From Chelativorans salis (lineage in GTDB: Bacteria; Pseudomonadota; Alphaproteobacteria; Rhizobiales; Rhizobiaceae): 64,000 nucleotides of DNA. Below, piece after piece: positions 10,768-18,711 of the stretch. A model generated the notes under the pieces. It was not told where the DNA came from. It worked only from the letters and a program-made list of their open reading frames with translations, and made no database searches. The position numbers were made by a program, and so were the translations under genes. The DNA lies in NCBI RefSeq assembly GCF_025336525.1, contig NZ_JAOCZP010000003.1:62001-126000 (forward strand). Direction: 5' to 3'. How positions within the stretch are numbered: position 1 is the stretch's first letter; every line of letters begins with the position of its first letter.

Positions 10768-12126
10768 CTACTTCTTTTTCTGCGCCGCCAGCCTCTCGCG
10801 CAGCAGCTTGCCGCGGCCCTCGCGCGTCGTCTGACGGGCGCGGCCGAAGGCGAGCGCGTCGTCTGGCACATTCTGGGTGATGACGCTACCTGAGGCGATG
10901 TAGGCACCCTCGCCTATCGCAAGCGGTGCGACGAGGGAGGAATTGGTGCCGACAAAGGCGCCGGCGCCGATGTCTGTGCGGTGCTTGTTGAAGCCGTCAT
11001 AGTTGCAGGTGATGGTGCCGGCGCCGATATTTGCCGCAGCCCCCACCGACGCGTCGCCGATATAGGAGAGATGCGGCACCTTGGCGCCGGGTCCAATGCG
11101 CGCCTTCTTGACCTCGCAGAAATTGCCCACCTTGGCATTCTCCATCACCTCCGCCCCGGGCCGCAGCCGGGCGAAGGGGCCGATCGTGGCGCCGCTCTCC
11201 ACCGTCGCCTCCTCGAGATGTGAAAAGGCGTGGATGCGGGCGTTGGCGGCGATCTTCACACCCGAGCCGAACCACACATTCGGCTCGATGACGGTGTCCG
11301 GGCCGATTTCGGTGTCGTGGGAGAAGAAGACGGTCTCGGGCGCAATCAGCGTGACGCCGGCAAACATCATCTCGCGCCGTCGCCTCGCCTGCCAGATCGC
11401 TTCGGCCTCGGCGAGCTGGATGCGGTCATTGATGCCGAGCGCGCTAACGTGATCCGCCTCGGTCGCCACGACCGAAAGCCCCCGGCTGTTGGCGATCTCA
11501 ACAACGTCGGTCAGGTAGAATTCCCCCTTGGCGTTGTCGTTGCTGACGGCGTCCAGCAGGCCGAGCGCGTGCTCGCCCGCGATCGCCATGATGCCGCTGT
11601 TGCAGAAGCCGATACTTCTTTCCGCTTCCGAGCAGTCCTTCTCCTCGCGGATCGCCACGAGCCGTCCGTCCTTTTCAATCAGGCGGCCATAGCCGGCGGG
11701 CACCGGCGGGTGGAAGCCCAGGACGGCCGCCGCCGCGCCCTCCGAAAGCTTCGCACGGGCGTCCAGCAGCACCCTGGGCACGAGCAGCGGATGGTCGCCG
11801 AAGATGACGAGCACGTCGTCATAGCCGCGCGCAATCGCCGCGCGCGCGGCGAGCACCGCGTGCGCCGTGCCCCGCCGCTCCGGCTGGACGAAGAATTCCG
11901 GTGTCGGCGCGCCCACGGAAACACCGGACAGCGCCCCTTGCACCGCCTCGGCGCCGTTGCCGACCACGAGCGCCAGTGCGTCGGCGCCGGCAGCGCCTGC
12001 GGCCGCCATCACGTGGGCGGCCATCGGGAGTCCGCCGATCCTATGCAGCACCTTGGGCAGCGCGCTCTTCATGCGGGTGCCCTCGCCGGCTGCAAGGACA
12101 ATGGCGAGGCAGGTTCGCTTTTTCAT
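10768..12126 (-). CDS. glmU: bifunctional GlcN-1-P acetyltransferase / GlcNAc-1-P uridyltransferase
   Basis: 452-residue cytosolic enzyme making UDP-GlcNAc for peptidoglycan and lipopolysaccharide. The N-terminal pyrophosphorylase domain has [18 protein letters not shown] (residues about 11-28). The C-terminal left-handed beta-helix carries hexapeptide repeats, and the acetyltransferase signature [20 protein letters not shown] is intact. The ATG at 12126 opens directly on the family N-terminus; the upstream in-frame extension is non-homologous. It lies 75 bp downstream of ccdA and is convergent with the FliO-like gene (6 bp between stops). Confidence 0.95.
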   Translation of the reverse strand: MKKRTCLAIVLAAGEGTRMKSALPKVLHRIGGLPMAAHVMAAAGAAGADALALVVGNGAEAVQGALSGVSVGAPTPEFFVQPERRGTAHAVLAARAAIARGYDDVLVIFGDHPLLVPRVLLDARAKLSEGAAAAVLGFHPPVPAGYGRLIEKDGRLVAIREEKDCSEAERSIGFCNSGIMAIAGEHALGLLDAVSNDNAKGEFYLTDVVEIANSRGLSVVATEADHVSALGINDRIQLAEAEAIWQARRRREMMFAGVTLIAPETVFFSHDTEIGPDTVIEPNVWFGSGVKIAANARIHAFSHLEEATVESGATIGPFARLRPGAEVMENAKVGNFCEVKKARIGPGAKVPHLSYIGDASVGAAANIGAGTITCNYDGFNKHRTDIGAGAFVGTNSSLVAPLAIGEGAYIASGSVITQNVPDDALAFGRARQTTREGRGKLLRERLAAQKKK

Positions 12127-12201
12127 GGAAGAAATCCGCTCGTTACTCTGGAATCGGGCGATGTGTAGCACCCTGAAGGGCAAGCTCCAATGCGCCGGCT
12201 T

Positions 12202-12939
12202 TTATCCGAGCCGGCCGAGGGTCGGGAAGGTCTCCAGAAGCCAATAGGCCATGGTCTGCATACCGCCCGTCAGGAACAGGACGCCGGCAACGACCAGCAG
12301 CCCGCCGATGGCCTTTTCCACGCGGCCCAGATGCATGCGGAAGCGCTGCAGGAAGCGCATGAAGGCTTCGGAGAAGAGCGCGGCGATGAGGAAGGGAATG
12401 CCGAGCCCCGCCGAATAGACGCCGAGCATCAAAGCGCCCTCTCCCACCGTCTCGCGCCCGCCGGCAAGTGTCAGGATCGGCCCCAGCACCGGGCCGATAC
12501 AGGGTGTCCAGCCGAAACCGAAGGCAAGGCCCATCACATAGGCCGCCCCCAGGCTCGCCGGCTTGCCGCCGGCATGGAAACGGGCCTCGCGTGACAGGAA
12601 TGGGATGCGCACGATGCCCAGGAAATTCAAGCCCATGAGGATGATGACAAGCCCGGCCGCCATGGCCAATTCCTGCTGCCAGGCCCGCAGCACCGCCCCG
12701 ATGGTCGAAGCGCCCGCCCCCAATGCAACGAAGACGGTGGAAAAGCCGAGCACGAAGGCGAGTGCCGCCGTCATCAGCGAAAGCCGGGCGCTCGGGCTGC
12801 CCTCGGGCCGTCGGAAATCCTCCACCGAGACGCCGGCCATGTAGCACAGATAGGGCGGCACGAGCGGCAGAACGCAAGGCGATAGGAACGAGATCGCCCC
12901 CGCCAACAACGCGCTTGCGTAGCCTATATCGATGGCCAT
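12202..12939 (-). CDS. ccdA: cytochrome c biogenesis protein CcdA
   Basis: 245-residue inner-membrane protein with about six transmembrane helices that passes reducing equivalents from cytoplasmic thioredoxin to the periplasm for cytochrome c maturation. The two redox cysteines are in the conserved sites SPCVLPLVPPY (TM1) and GWTPCIGPVLGP (TM4). I start it at 12939, where the helix-bearing N-terminus begins; the upstream extension to 13044 is polar and unlike the family. It is probably co-transcribed with glmU. Confidence 0.93.
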   Translation of the reverse strand: MAIDIGYASALLAGAISFLSPCVLPLVPPYLCYMAGVSVEDFRRPEGSPSARLSLMTAALAFVLGFSTVFVALGAGASTIGAVLRAWQQELAMAAGLVIILMGLNFLGIVRIPFLSREARFHAGGKPASLGAAYVMGLAFGFGWTPCIGPVLGPILTLAGGRETVGEGALMLGVYSAGLGIPFLIAALFSEAFMRFLQRFRMHLGRVEKAIGGLLVVAGVLFLTGGMQTMAYWLLETFPTLGRLG

Positions 12940-13143
12940 GCCCTTTCCTGATCCCTCGCGGTTTCGCGTCCAGCCAGCATATAACCGCCAACCGACACAC
13001 GCTCCAATCACCATCTCGTGGCAAACCGCCGCAGCTTCACGCATGATAAGAGCACTACAGCCGCTCCCTTTTGCGGTTGACCGGCGAAACCCGCCTGACT
13101 ATGTTCCGCCGCACTCCCGCAAGCGGCCCTGCCGCTATCGCGC

Positions 13144-13219
13144 GAGCGCGTAGCTCAGCTGGTAGAGCAACTGACTTTTAATCAGTAGGTCCAGGGTTCG
13201 AGCCCCTGCGCGCTCACCA
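13144..13219 (+). tRNA. tRNA-Lys (UUU)
   Basis: 76-nt cloverleaf with CCA encoded. Acceptor arms GAGCGCG (13144-13150) and CGCGCTC (13209-13215) pair fully. The D arm is GCTC/GAGC, the anticodon stem is ACTGA/TCAGT with loop CTTTTAA and anticodon TTT at 13177-13179, and the T arm contains GGTTCGAGCCCC. The accessory island begins immediately downstream, as expected if the tRNA 3' end was an integration target, but no second copy of the 3' end was found in the window. Confidence 0.97.
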
Positions 13220-13405
13220 AAATATCCAAAGAAATCAATAAGATATAGACAAGTGTCTACTTACTATTTTGCCGAAACGCCACTTGGGTGCCGTATGGGT
13301 TCCTGGTAGAAAAATTTGCCGTGAGGGGCGAATCTAGGTTCCGGGGTACCGATTGCGCCAGCTCGCGATTTCTCGCAGACTGCAGCAAGGCAAAGGGGGA
13401 AGCAG

Positions 13406-13627
13406 ATGGCTGAAGAGAACACGAAGCGAAGTGCGGTGGTGAGGGTCTACTGTGACGACACAAAAGACGATCTGCTCGCAGAGATGCCGATAACCGATCT
13501 TGGAATACAGACCGGCGGAGCTACGCAGCCGACCAGCGACGAAGGCTTGATCCGCATCGCCAAGCTTCAGGTTCGGAATACGCGGAGCGAGGATCCCGAA
13601 AGCCTGTACTATGAGGTCGCCCGGTAG
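13406..13627 (+). CDS. hypothetical protein
   Basis: 73-residue protein of unknown function, the first gene after the tRNA-Lys. A good ribosome site (AGGGGGA) precedes ATG 13406. The sequence is soluble and mixed-charge, without membrane segments or recognisable motif; strands of the type AVVRVYCDD and IRIAKLQVRN suggest a small beta-containing domain. It lies 101 bp before another unrecognised gene on the same strand, so the pair may be one transcript. Confidence 0.55.
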   Translation: MAEENTKRSAVVRVYCDDTKDDLLAEMPITDLGIQTGGATQPTSDEGLIRIAKLQVRNTRSEDPESLYYEVAR

Positions 13628-13728
13628 GCCGGGCAGCGTACCGATTTGAAACTCGCCCGTGACATGGGAAGACGTCGCCACGGCAGGTCCACGCGACATG
13701 GATGCGACAGGCGGAGGAGCATAATCCA

Positions 13729-14256
13729 ATGGAAATTCTGCGCAATGTTGACGTCAAACGCTTAGCCGAGTGTGCTCCAGGCGAGCTGATTAGAGTTGGC
13801 AATGACGACGAGCACGCCCTCGGCATATTGGAAGCAATCGACGCCGCTCGGGACAGAGCATACCTTATCGTCCTTCGAGGAGTAGGCATCGACGCCGATG
13901 CACCTCACCGCTATTCTTGGCCCGACACAGACGGCGCATGCGTGAGCTACGGTCCAGCCTGGGCCTTGGAGCTATTGGATGCGGAAGAGTCCTGGCCCGG
14001 GAATCGGACCCTCCACAGCCGTGGCACTGTCCTTCTGCGCCAGGATCAGCCACTGCTTATCGTGGGCTATGCTGATGGCAACAATCCGGCGCTTGAGATG
14101 ACGTTTAGTCTCCAAAGGCACAGCCGAGTAAGGGAGCAAAGTGCGGAAGATGTTCCCTTCGCGCGTTGGAGAATTTGGGCCAAGGCGGAGGACCGAGGCG
14201 TTATCGGCATCCGACCAGTGTTTGAGTGGCCTCCGCAGCAAATTGATCCTGAGTGA
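13729..14256 (+). CDS. hypothetical protein
   Basis: 175-residue soluble protein, not recognised. The ATG at 13729 has GGAGGAG eight bases upstream and is preferred over 13702. The protein is acidic, rich in Trp and Asp, with predicted beta strands (AYLIVLRGVGI, TVLLRQDQPLLIVGYAD) and a C-terminal RWRIWAKAEDRGVIGIRP segment. It lies in the accessory island between the 73-residue gene and the broken ClpP-like gene. No catalytic motif is visible. Confidence 0.55.
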   Translation: MEILRNVDVKRLAECAPGELIRVGNDDEHALGILEAIDAARDRAYLIVLRGVGIDADAPHRYSWPDTDGACVSYGPAWALELLDAEESWPGNRTLHSRGTVLLRQDQPLLIVGYADGNNPALEMTFSLQRHSRVREQSAEDVPFARWRIWAKAEDRGVIGIRPVFEWPPQQIDPE

Positions 14257-14269
14257 AGGAATTCGGCCG

Positions 14270-15284
14270 CTAGTTGCGATGCATCACTTCGCTCGTCTCT
14301 CCAACGATCCGCATACTTTGCGAAGTGTCGATCACGAATGTAAACGTCGCCGTTCCTGAGGCTTGTCGGTTGCGCGGTTCGCTACGGACATGCCAGTCAT
14401 AGATGCCGGACACGGAACAGATGTTATCCTCGCACTTGACGGTGGTGGAACGCGGACGAACCGCATAGAAGCGCTCGGGCCAACGTCGAAAGTAGTTGCG
14501 CTTATCGTTCAGGACCGACGAAAGCTCATGAAATTTTCCGTAGTAGAAAACTTGGCTTGCATAGGCGCCGCCAACCGCAGCGATCGCTTGCACCTCAGTC
14601 ATCGTGTGAGCGGCAATCACCGACTCTACAAAACTTTTCAGTGCGGCGTCCTCAGGACGACTGGCAACGATTGGAGCAGTGTTTTCCCGTGCTGCCGCCG
14701 GCGGCGCCGCATCTTCCACCGTCACTACTCGGAACTGCTCCATTTCGCTGCGCGACAGGTAACGGACATCGTCGCTGCCATAAGACAGCGCTAACTGGAG
14801 AAGCGTGGGGTCAACCCCCATTTCGACCATATAAGCGATCACTTCAGCGGTAATCGCCTGGACGGCTTCGACTGCCTCAGTAGAGGAGAACCCAGCGTCC
14901 CTTTCGAAGGATGATCGATGCACGCCAATTGCGCCGGGCTCGGCAAATCGGGCCACGCACCCATAAAGGCGAGCGCACAGGCGGAGGAGCATTCGAGCCC
15001 GCGCGGCTGGAGGGTCGTCAGTTCAAAGGCTCGTATGATGCGGCGAGTTCCATCGCCTTCGCGATATTCCCGCCGCTTGAGTGGAACGCGACCACAGATG
15101 CGCCTTGGTCGGAAAGCTCGCTACGGAACCTCGTCAAGTCATCGCTGTATTCGAATTCCCCCTGGACGAGGACGACGACATAGCCGCCGTCCGTCTTCTC
15201 CGTCGTGTATTCGAGTGTGGCATGCGCAGGGACGCAGTAGAGCGACGCTGCAAGTAATGATGCCCCTGTACGCATAACGTTCAT
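14270..15284 (-). pseudogene. periplasmic ClpP-like (COG3904-type) protein, broken by two frameshifts
   Basis: Three adjoining reading frames together make one protein. Frame 1 (15284 down to about 15045) encodes a signal peptide (MNVMRTGASLLAASLYCVPAHA) and the start of a ClpP-like fold ending SSGGNIAKAMEL. A second frame, about 15045 to 14972, continues with RIIRAFELTTLQPRGLECSS and ACALAFMG, carrying the expected SSAC nucleophile region. A third frame from about 14970 to 14270 continues with RFAEPGAIGVHRSSF and the C-terminal half. Each break is explained by one missing base (near 15045 and near 14970). The family is a periplasmic, ClpP/crotonase-related predicted protease. Start 15284 has GGAG six bases upstream. 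A sequencing error is the alternative to real decay. Confidence 0.72.
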
Positions 15285-15404
15285 CGTTGCTCCACCCGCG
15301 TCACCATTGAGCCATCAGCGAATGGATTTTTCAAGCAGCAGCAATAACCCGGCCACCGCAGCAGCCGGGCTATGTGTGCCAACTTGGTGGGCTCAAGCTA
15401 AGGA

Positions 15405-15430
15405 GCCCGCCACCGTTTCCAGTGGCGGGC
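15405..15430 (-). terminator. hairpin terminator after the small membrane protein gene
   Basis: Perfect 9-bp stem GCCCGCCAC/GTGGCGGGC with an 8-nt loop, located 10 bp beyond the stop of the leftward gene at 15441. The tract behind it on the minus strand is only weakly T-rich (TCCTTAG), so its strength is uncertain. Confidence 0.55.
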
Positions 15431-15440
15431 GCTTACGGAC

Positions 15441-15590
15441 CTAGTCCGCCGCTTCCGGCTCGGCAGGTTCCTCCGTCGCTGGTTCTTCTTGAGATGCGGT
15501 CGGCTCGTCGCCTGTGGGCCAATACATGAATCCGAAAACCACAATGATCAGAACCGCAATGGCCACGATGGCCCAGTTTCGCCTGTCCAT
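15441..15590 (-). CDS. small single-pass membrane protein
   Basis: 49-residue protein: MDRRNW, one membrane helix (about 7-23, AIVAIAVLIIVVFGFMY) and a highly acidic tail rich in Glu, Pro and Ala. Start 15590 has GGGAGG seven bases upstream; the longer in-frame form starting at 15647 would put a non-homologous basic leader in front. Topology is probably N-in with the acidic tail in the periplasm. It lies in the island between two hairpin terminators, so it is likely its own transcription unit. Function unknown. Confidence 0.6.
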   Translation of the reverse strand: MDRRNWAIVAIAVLIIVVFGFMYWPTGDEPTASQEEPATEEPAEPEAAD

Positions 15591-15654
15591 GGGCTGCCTC
15601 CCTTCCAAGGCCCCGCCCTTGGGAGAGGATGGCACGCCGACACGCAATGAGAAA

Positions 15655-15678
15655 GCCCGCCACAGTGAGGCAGCGGGC
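15655..15678 (-). terminator. hairpin terminator after the island gene 15713-16642
   Basis: GCCCGC/GCGGGC arms (15655-15660 and 15673-15678) followed on the minus strand by TTTCTC, 34 bp past the stop of the leftward gene. It resembles the hairpins at 15405 and 19641 in sequence and size. Confidence 0.6.
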
Positions 15679-15712
15679 CAAGTCTGTTGCCAGGGGTCTC
15701 AGCTTCAGCTTT

Positions 15713-16642
15713 TTAGGCACGAATCGGAGGGCGCCGATCACCTACCACACGGCCAAGGACGCGCAGGGTCTTATTGTCTTCACTGAAGTCGTAGTGGATA
15801 AAGCCGTCCAAAAGGCCCATTTTTTTTCCCTTTGCGGCAAACCTGCCGTCACTGTCGCGGCGTGTCGGCTCCCAGGACACCAAATGTACGCCCCCGCCCC
15901 TGAACTGGAACACTACGAGACAGGGCTCATCGAGCTTCCCACGGGGGTCGACCAGAACTTTCTCGCTCCGATAATGTCGGTCGCACACCGTGCCGCCGAT
16001 GCAATCGGTAAAGGCTGTGACATAGAATGGCGAGTCGTGCCGCTTCTCGAACCGCTCCTTGGCGGCTTCTTTATTAGCCTTGCTCTTCTCGAAGTATTTG
16101 AACTTTTTCAAATCGGCGGCCACTGAGAGCAATACATCGTTCAATCGCTTTAGAAACGCCATCTCGATACCCGTAAGCATCCCCTTGCGCTGAACTTCCG
16201 GCCGCTGAAACATGCCTTCAACGATACAATGAAGCAAATTTGCGTTGCCGTTAGTGGGGTGGGCGCCGACGTAGGCAAGATATTCATCAGCGAGGATAGC
16301 CCCCGCCTCCCATTCCCCCGAATAGCTATCGGCTCCGTGGATTCTCCAGTAGTCCACGCCACGTCCGATGGGTTTGCGCCTCGCCATGAACGACAAATCG
16401 TCGGCGGGATGGCCTTTGTGGCCCACCTGCGCCACGCGCATTTTAGCGACGGTTTCGATAGTCGTGTCGCGGAATTGTTCCTGATGATTGATCATGTTCA
16501 TAGGGGTGTCCTCCTTTCCCTCCAGGAAGCCCCCCGCATTCGGCAGTCCAGCTGATTCGGCTTTACCAAGCGTTAACGCTGTTGCTGTGGCGGCGCCGAC
16601 GCCGGTCAGCATGTGTCGGCGGTTGATCTTGGCAGCGGGCAT
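15713..16642 (-). CDS. hypothetical protein with Tat-like leader
   Basis: 309 residues, not assigned to a family. The N-terminus has a paired Arg followed by a small-residue hydrophobic stretch (NRRHMLTGVGAATATALTLG), resembling a Tat or 'anchor' signal and suggesting export. The rest is soluble, with KADQ-poor mixed-charge helices (ADLKKFKYFEKSKANKEAAK) and a C-terminal beta-rich part ending LRVLGRVVGDRRPP. The start is uncertain: 16642 has only a weak ribosome site and the frame is open to 16759, inside the inverted-repeat operator. It is divergent from the ribbon-helix-helix-like gene at 16775 and probably shares its control region. Confidence 0.55.
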   Translation of the reverse strand: MPAAKINRRHMLTGVGAATATALTLGKAESAGLPNAGGFLEGKEDTPMNMINHQEQFRDTTIETVAKMRVAQVGHKGHPADDLSFMARRKPIGRGVDYWRIHGADSYSGEWEAGAILADEYLAYVGAHPTNGNANLLHCIVEGMFQRPEVQRKGMLTGIEMAFLKRLNDVLLSVAADLKKFKYFEKSKANKEAAKERFEKRHDSPFYVTAFTDCIGGTVCDRHYRSEKVLVDPRGKLDEPCLVVFQFRGGGVHLVSWEPTRRDSDGRFAAKGKKMGLLDGFIHYDFSEDNKTLRVLGRVVGDRRPPIRA

Positions 16643-16700
16643 AGCTTCGCCGGCAGCCGGTTCTTCGGCATGGTTTTTCTCCCAAAAGAGTGCTATCAAC

Positions 16701-16751
16701 GTTAGCAGAGGTAACACATTGTTAGTGCCTGCGCAACTAACATCTGCTAAC
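16701..16751. promoter_or_regulatory. inverted-repeat operator between divergent genes
   Basis: Nested palindrome: outer arms GTTAGCAGA (16701-16709) and TCTGCTAAC (16743-16751), inner arms GTTAG (16721-16725) and CTAAC (16737-16741), giving four GTTAG-type half-sites, two per strand, with spacings of 20 and 10 bp, that is, whole helical turns. It sits 24 bp before the ATG of a ribbon-helix-helix-like gene and upstream of the divergent leftward gene. The geometry fits cooperative binding by a small dimeric repressor controlling both genes; that link is inferred. Confidence 0.6.
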
Positions 16752-16774
16752 ATTTGCAATCAGAGGACAGAAGA

Positions 16775-16939
16775 ATGGCACGCACCGCCGCACTTGGTCT
16801 CAGGATCGAGCCCATCGTGAAGGAGGCTTTAGAGAAGGCTGCGAAGGCTGATCGCAGGACGGTGGCGTCCTATGTCGAGATGCTGATCGTCGCCGATCTA
16901 GAAGCCAAGGGATTCCTGCCCAAGGGCGCAGCGGAATAG
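16775..16939 (+). CDS. ribbon-helix-helix-like regulator
   Basis: 54-residue protein (MARTAALGLRIEP...). The pattern fits an Arc/CopG-type ribbon-helix-helix domain: a short strand (AALGLRI), helix 1 (PIVKEALEKAAKAD), a turn with RRT, then helix 2 (VASYVEMLIVADLEAKG). Start 16775 is preceded by GAGGACAG. The inverted-repeat array immediately upstream is a plausible autoregulatory operator. No toxin gene follows, so an antitoxin role is not supported; a phage or island regulator is more likely. Confidence 0.65.
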   Translation: MARTAALGLRIEPIVKEALEKAAKADRRTVASYVEMLIVADLEAKGFLPKGAAE

Positions 16940-17291
16940 GGTCTCGGAGGAAGAGACTCTCCTATGCCTGCTCGTCTTTCCAGACCGGTCGACGTAAAAT
17001 CTTGATGGCCACCAAGCGCCGTATCGTCTGTGCGCTGGGTGCGTCGGCACGGGATAGGGAGCCAGCTCCACGCCCATGCTCCATGGCGGATCGATCCGCT
17101 CGGCCTTCAAATTGTCGTGGCCGGCGATTTCGCTGCCTTGGCGGCGTATCAGCGAGGCGAACTCGATAGTCCAGCAATTGCACCATATGTCAGCAGTTAG
17201 GGAGATCCAGCGTTTTGTAGCAAGGGATCATTACCTGAACCGGCTACACCTCTCGTCTGTGCCGCATGGCTGGAGGATCACCGTCGCCGCG
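16940..17291. other. 350-bp gap, no convincing gene
   Basis: Between the ribbon-helix-helix-like gene and the Ser/Gly lipoprotein. Overlapping leftward frames of 70-74 codons exist (16962-17186, 16898-17110) but are Arg/Pro-rich without a ribosome site or domain pattern. The region may be remnant DNA; I see no RNA gene, repeat or clear promoter. Confidence 0.4.
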
Positions 17292-17702
17292 TTAGCCCCA
17301 TCCTCCGGCGTCACCGCCACCGCTATCGTCTCCCCCGCTGTCATCTCCTCCGGTGCTGCCTCCGGAGCCGCTGTCTGAACCGCCAGAATCACTTGACCCA
17401 TCCGATCCGGATCCCGAGCCTGATGAACCGCCTGACCCTGAAGAACCGGAGGAACCGCCAGACCCGGACGAGGAGTTGGTGCCTGAACTCGACGATCCAG
17501 ATGTGGACCCCCCTCTAGAAGACGAGTTGGACGAATACGATCCGCCACCGTCGCTTGTACTATAGGCTGGCCCGACGGGAGCCGCTGGCAATACTCGCGG
17601 ATCCTCTGCGCTCTGATACTGAGGGTTCGGTTGAAGCATGGCGCACGCCGGCAGAGTGATTGACGCTGCCGAAACAACCAGCGATGAAACCAGAATCCGC
17701 AT
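17292..17702 (-). CDS. Ser/Gly-rich lipoprotein
   Basis: 136-residue protein with an N-terminal lipoprotein signal: MRILVSSLVVSAASI then lipobox LPAC with the modified Cys at 20. After about 30 ordinary residues the remaining 75 are almost only Ser, Gly, Asp and Thr, a low-complexity flexible tail. The start at 17702 has GGAAGG seven bases upstream; the longer frame to 17771 adds a non-signal leader. It should sit in the outer membrane or periplasmic face. The low-complexity tract could be a linker, adhesin-like coat or simple slippage product; function unknown. Confidence 0.6.
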   Translation of the reverse strand: MRILVSSLVVSAASITLPACAMLQPNPQYQSAEDPRVLPAAPVGPAYSTSDGGGSYSSNSSSRGGSTSGSSSSGTNSSSGSGGSSGSSGSGGSSGSGSGSDGSSDSGGSDSGSGGSTGGDDSGGDDSGGGDAGGWG

Positions 17703-18121
17703 CGCAGCCTTCCCATGATCTGGACCCTCGGCAAAGGTATGCGTGCTCCCGATCGGCGCACAGCTGACCAATTGGCTGGCGAAGCCGCCGAAAGGTGCGA
17801 CGCTACTTCAAAAGTAGCAGGGTCCCGGGATCAGTTTCGCGTGCAATGGTTCGTGCGATCACTCTGGGTGGCTGCCAAGCCAGCCATTGCAATGCCCGAT
17901 TTCATGCCGGCGAACATCTGCCCCTCACAGCCTGGGGTGGAGAAGTCATCCGAGCGCATCGCCTCCCCAATAAGGTGGGCCAGAAACCAAGCCGTATTGT
18001 AAGGTGACCTCCAGAACGCAGTGAAGCTGATGCGCGCTAATGCCCTTCTTGTTGGAGCACATCAGGTGAATGGCCTGTAGCCAATTGTGCGGCGTTGGAG
18101 GGGCTCTCTGATCTCGGCCAG
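17703..18121. other. gap of about 420 bp without supported gene
   Basis: Only short overlapping frames, with mixed codon use and no domain pattern. It probably contains the promoter of the leftward lipoprotein gene. The first visible possible gene downstream is the weak rightward frame ending at 18277. Confidence 0.35.
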
Positions 18122-18277
18122 ATGAAAGCGCTCGTGGATCTTACGCTGCTCTTCATGTTGCGGAACATGCCGAATGAACGCGATGCCCTCGCCTGGACGG
18201 AGCATTTTCACAGGCAGCTCGACCTTGGCGTGAAGGCGGTATTTTCGCAGCGGGATGGGCCGAGCACCAAGCAGTGA
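18122..18277 (+). CDS. possible small hypothetical protein
   Basis: 51-codon frame from ATG 18122 (MKALVDLTLLFMLRNMPN...). It has a protein-like helical pattern with a FHRQLDLGVKAVF segment but no good ribosome site at the right distance; a GGAGGGG lies about 25 bases upstream, closer to a TTG at 18095. Its stop abuts the stop of the leftward 63-residue gene (tail to tail). Offered at low confidence. Confidence 0.3.
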   Translation: MKALVDLTLLFMLRNMPNERDALAWTEHFHRQLDLGVKAVFSQRDGPSTKQ

Positions 18278-18469
18278 TTAGTTGCGCAAGCGATTGAAGA
18301 TGCCGAACCAGAATCCGTATTCCTCCTGATTGCCCTCGGCGCGCGCCTCAAGGGCACAGTAAGCAACAGCCGTCGGCGCATCGGCACCATAGATTGCTCT
18401 CGCCCATTCAACGATTCTGGTTTCGTCGACGTCTTCGAGAGCGTTCTTGTCGCCACCGTCCCGGCCCAT
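18278..18469 (-). CDS. small hypothetical protein
   Basis: 63-residue protein starting at an ATG with an excellent AGGAGG five bases upstream, which settles the start against the longer open frame to 18760. It is acidic at the N-terminus, then helical (TRIVEWARAIYGADAPTAVAYCALEARAEG) with an aromatic end (EEYGFWFGIFNRLRN). The codon pattern and ribosome site suggest it is real. Family not recognised; position in the island suggests a phage or accessory protein. Confidence 0.6.
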   Translation of the reverse strand: MGRDGGDKNALEDVDETRIVEWARAIYGADAPTAVAYCALEARAEGNQEEYGFWFGIFNRLRN

Positions 18470-18711
18470 AGATCCTCCTGCTTGCTGGCATCGGCAGTCT
18501 ATGGAGATGGAACGGAAAATGCAAAAAGCCCCGCCAGCCATAGAGGCCAGCACGTAGGCGTGGCTCAGCACCGCCTTATTCCACTCGACCTGTAGTTTCT
18601 TACAATACCAGCTCCTCTCCCTTTTGCTTAACCTCAAATGGTTGGCGCGGATCTCGGCGCATCCAGAGCGACGTGCCGAGTTCACCGAGTTATCTTCGAA
18701 AGGAGCGACCG

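Noticed and set aside
16962-17186. 74-codon leftward frame in the island
   Set aside because: Arg/Pro-rich, no ribosome site, and an equally long frame overlaps it; not supported as a gene.
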